The notes beneath the pieces were generated by a model, which worked only from the letters and a program-made list of their open reading frames with translations, did not search any database and was not told the DNA's origin. A DNA stretch of 64,000 nucleotides from DYFX01 sp964400625 (lineage in GTDB: Bacteria; Patescibacteriota; Patescibacteriia; SG8-24; DYFX01): assembly GCA_964400625.1 (NCBI GenBank), contig CAYNUS010000001.1:124001-188000 (forward strand), in the 5' to 3' direction. The position numbers and the translations under genes were made by a program. Every line of letters begins with the position of its first letter. The first letter of the stretch is position 1. Positions 62,021-64,000 of this stretch are shown in pieces.

Positions 62021-64000
62021 TCATACACCCTGGAGCATCTTCACGTTCCCCATGCCGATCTGCTTCTCGATGGCGGCGAGGGCGTCGTGGGACGGGTCGA
62101 TCTGGTAGGAGGTCTCGACGCGCTGGTAGCCGTTCTCGGCGCGGACGTCGAGCGCGACGCGCGTGCCGCCGGGATACTTGGCGAGCACGGCCTTCAGGTT
62201 CGCGACGGCGGAGGGCGGGAGCTTCGAAGGGAGCGTGATGCGCACCTCCCCTTTTCCGGTCGGCGCGGGCGGACGATGCATCTGGAGCATCATCTCGGAG
62301 CTCACCTGGTCGCCCTTGAAGTGCGCCTTGTAGACGGGAATGGTCTGCGGCGTGATCTGCCAGCCGCGGTCGGCCAGGAACTTCGGCTCGTCGTCCTTGC
62401 GCGACATCTTGCCGGTCACGACGAGGTTCGCGCCCTCGATCCAGACAGCGCCGTTCTCCTTGAAGACGCTCGGGAAGACGAGGCATTCGGCCTGGCCGCT
62501 CGTGTCGGTGATGGTGGCGAAGAGCATCGGCTCGCCGGACTTCTTCGTGATGATCTGCTTCACGGCCGTGACGGTGCCGCCCACGCGGATCGGCATGCGG
62601 TCGGCGGACTCCAGCGCCTTGGCGATGGGCGTCAGGAGATCGCCGAACTCCTTGGCATGCGCCTCGAACGGGTGCGCGGTGACGTACAGGCCGAGCAGCT
62701 CCTTCTCCCAGAGGAGCTTCTCCTCCTGCGTGGCGGGCGGCGCATTCCGAAGCCCCAGCGATTGCACGAGCTCGGTGCCGGCGGGCACGACGAAGGCGAA
62801 GAGCGTCGACTGGCCGTTGTCGCGTTCCTTGATGAGGTTCTTGTTGTAGGTGGTGAGGACGTCGAGGTTCTCGAGGATCTGCCGCCGCTCCCCCAGCGCG
62901 TCGAGCGCGCCGGACTTGGCGAGCGCTTCGAGCGACTTCTTGTTGAAGGCCTTGCCCGGGATGCGGCCGGCGAAGTCCGCGAGATCCTTGAAGGGGCCGT
63001 TCGCGCGGCGCTCCTCGATGATGGCCTTCACGGTGTCCTCGCCCAGGTTCTTGATGGCGCCGAGGCCGAAGCGGATCGTATTGTCGTCGATGTACGTGAA
63101 GCCGGCCTCGGAGCTGTTGGCGTCCGGAGCGAGCACCTCGATGCCCATCGCCTTGCATTCGCGCACCGCGAGCGCGATCGTGTCGGTGTCGCCGGATTCG
63201 GCGGTCATGAGCGCCGTCATGTATTCCGCCGGGAAGTTGGCCTTCATGTAGGCCGTCTGGTACGCGACGACGGCGTAGGAGGCGGCGTGCGCCTTGTTGA
63301 AGCCGTAGGCGGCGAAGGGCTTGATGAGTTCCCAAAGCTCGAGCGTCTTGGCCTGGGTGAGCCCGTGCGCGACGCAGCCTTCCTTGAACTTGATCTCCTG
63401 CTTGGCCATCTCCTCCGGGATCTTCTTGCCCATGGCCTTGCGGAACTTGTCGGCCTCGAGCCAGTCGTAGCCCGCGAGGTTGATGGCGGTGAGGAGCACG
63501 TCGTCCTGGTAGACGAGCATGCCGTACGACATCTGAAGATACTCCTTCATCCTTGGATCGAGGTACTTGATGAGCCTCGGGTCCTGCTTGCGCTTGATGA
63601 AGTCCGGGATGATTTCGATCGGGCCCGGACGATACAAGGCCACCATGGCCATGATGTCTTCGAGGCACGTCGGCTTCAGCTGCATCAGGTACTTCGTCAT
63701 GCCGTCGCCGTTCAGCTGGAAGAGGCCCATCGTCTTGCCGGCGGCGAGCATCTCGAAGGTCTTCTTGTCCTTCCAGTCCATGTGGACCAGGTCGATCTCC
63801 GCGCCCTTCGTCTTCTTCGCGAGATCGATGGCGTATTCCAGGATGGAAAGGTTGCGGATGCCGAGGAAGTCCATCTTGAGGACGCCGGCGGCTTCCACCG
63901 CGTTCATCTCGTACTGCGTGATGATGGCCTCGCCGCCCGCTTCGCGCTGGAGGGGCGTGTATTCGACGAGCGGCTTGTCCGAGATGACGACGCCGGCGGC
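62021..64000 (-). CDS. dnaE: DNA polymerase III alpha subunit, C-terminal 659 residues (runs off window)
   Basis: The frame is open to base 64000, so the N-terminal PHP domain and the first palm aspartates lie outside. Visible are the third catalytic Asp region GVLKMDFLGIRNLS, the fingers (VALYRPGPIEIIPDFIKRK; GMLVYQDDVLLTAINLAGYD; KAMGKK), AAYGFNKAHAASYAVVAYQT, a helix-hairpin-helix (LGAIKNLGEDTVKAI), the OB fold (VGGTVTAVKQIITKKSGEPM) and a C-terminal domain. It is the replicative polymerase. The DUF3137 gene follows. Confidence 0.97.
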   Translation of the reverse strand, partial: AAGVVISDKPLVEYTPLQREAGGEAIITQYEMNAVEAAGVLKMDFLGIRNLSILEYAIDLAKKTKGAEIDLVHMDWKDKKTFEMLAAGKTMGLFQLNGDGMTKYLMQLKPTCLEDIMAMVALYRPGPIEIIPDFIKRKQDPRLIKYLDPRMKEYLQMSYGMLVYQDDVLLTAINLAGYDWLEADKFRKAMGKKIPEEMAKQEIKFKEGCVAHGLTQAKTLELWELIKPFAAYGFNKAHAASYAVVAYQTAYMKANFPAEYMTALMTAESGDTDTIALAVRECKAMGIEVLAPDANSSEAGFTYIDDNTIRFGLGAIKNLGEDTVKAIIEERRANGPFKDLADFAGRIPGKAFNKKSLEALAKSGALDALGERRQILENLDVLTTYNKNLIKERDNGQSTLFAFVVPAGTELVQSLGLRNAPPATQEEKLLWEKELLGLYVTAHPFEAHAKEFGDLLTPIAKALESADRMPIRVGGTVTAVKQIITKKSGEPMLFATITDTSGQAECLVFPSVFKENGAVWIEGANLVVTGKMSRKDDEPKFLADRGWQITPQTIPVYKAHFKGDQVSSEMMLQMHRPPAPTGKGEVRITLPSKLPPSAVANLKAVLAKYPGGTRVALDVRAENGYQRVETSYQIDPSHDALAAIEKQIGMGNVKMLQGV

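Overview
The window is GC-rich (roughly two thirds G+C), densely packed bacterial chromosome using the standard stop codons (TGA, TAA and TAG all end genes). Gene content and style suggest a candidate-phyla-radiation (Patescibacteria, Parcubacteria-like) genome. Indicators are a double-length ThyX, a ThrS without TGS domain, a tiny DUF5679 zinc-ribbon protein, a membrane protein of the type annotated 'baseplate J-like' in those genomes, a short EF-Ts, and many 1-4 nt gene junctions. That assignment is inference from family resemblance; no rRNA or tRNA gene was recognised.

Layout. 1-10282 (minus): a cell-envelope operon (ZIP transporter, PAP2 phosphatase, a 39-codon microORF, UppP, mannose-1-phosphate guanylyltransferase, MltG, DUF2207 protein, CNNM/CorC protein) preceded by overlapping mutM-nth-prepilin genes. 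10313-14263: queuosine genes queA and tgt flank three tandem paralogues of an unknown family, each with its own promoter and terminator. 14297-18296 (minus): Nudix, a small exported protein, arfB, a low-GC PD-(D/E)XK nuclease-like gene, gpmI and an unknown. 18350-27103 (minus): lower glycolysis (gap, pgk, eno, a second gpmI) mixed with a metallophosphoesterase, type II NADH dehydrogenase and SIMPL protein. 27176-28548: two metzincin-like lipoproteins. 28626-34756: translation genes (tsf, rpsB, rpmE, prfA, prmC, rplY), a thioredoxin-like lipoprotein and a nucleotidyltransferase. 34845-39649: kinase, rodA and unknown membrane or zinc proteins. 39696-44741: gyrB, secE-nusG, rplK, rplA. 45750-49829: a dTTP operon (dCMP deaminase, nucleotide kinase, dut, thyX, tmk). 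49898-64000: gatB, miaA, thrS, envelope and unknown proteins, a tandem GGDEF protein and the C-terminal part of dnaE.

Regulation is unusually readable. At least fourteen genes have a -10 box 6-9 nt before the start codon and no Shine-Dalgarno sequence, as expected for leaderless mRNAs, while others have strong AGGAGG-type sites. Many promoters have a TTGAC -35 exactly 17 nt from the -10 and are fused to the upstream terminator, with the -35 in the terminator loop, directly after the T-tract, or containing the upstream TGA stop codon.

Candidate new elements: two independent structured RNAs, each with its own promoter and terminator (32938-33161 plus; 51922-52071 minus); a two-copy structured repeat with a conserved 48-50 nt core but unrelated self-complementary arms (32105-32194, 60781-60876); an arfB start codon in a hairpin loop; and the 39-codon gene joined to both neighbours by ATGA overlaps.
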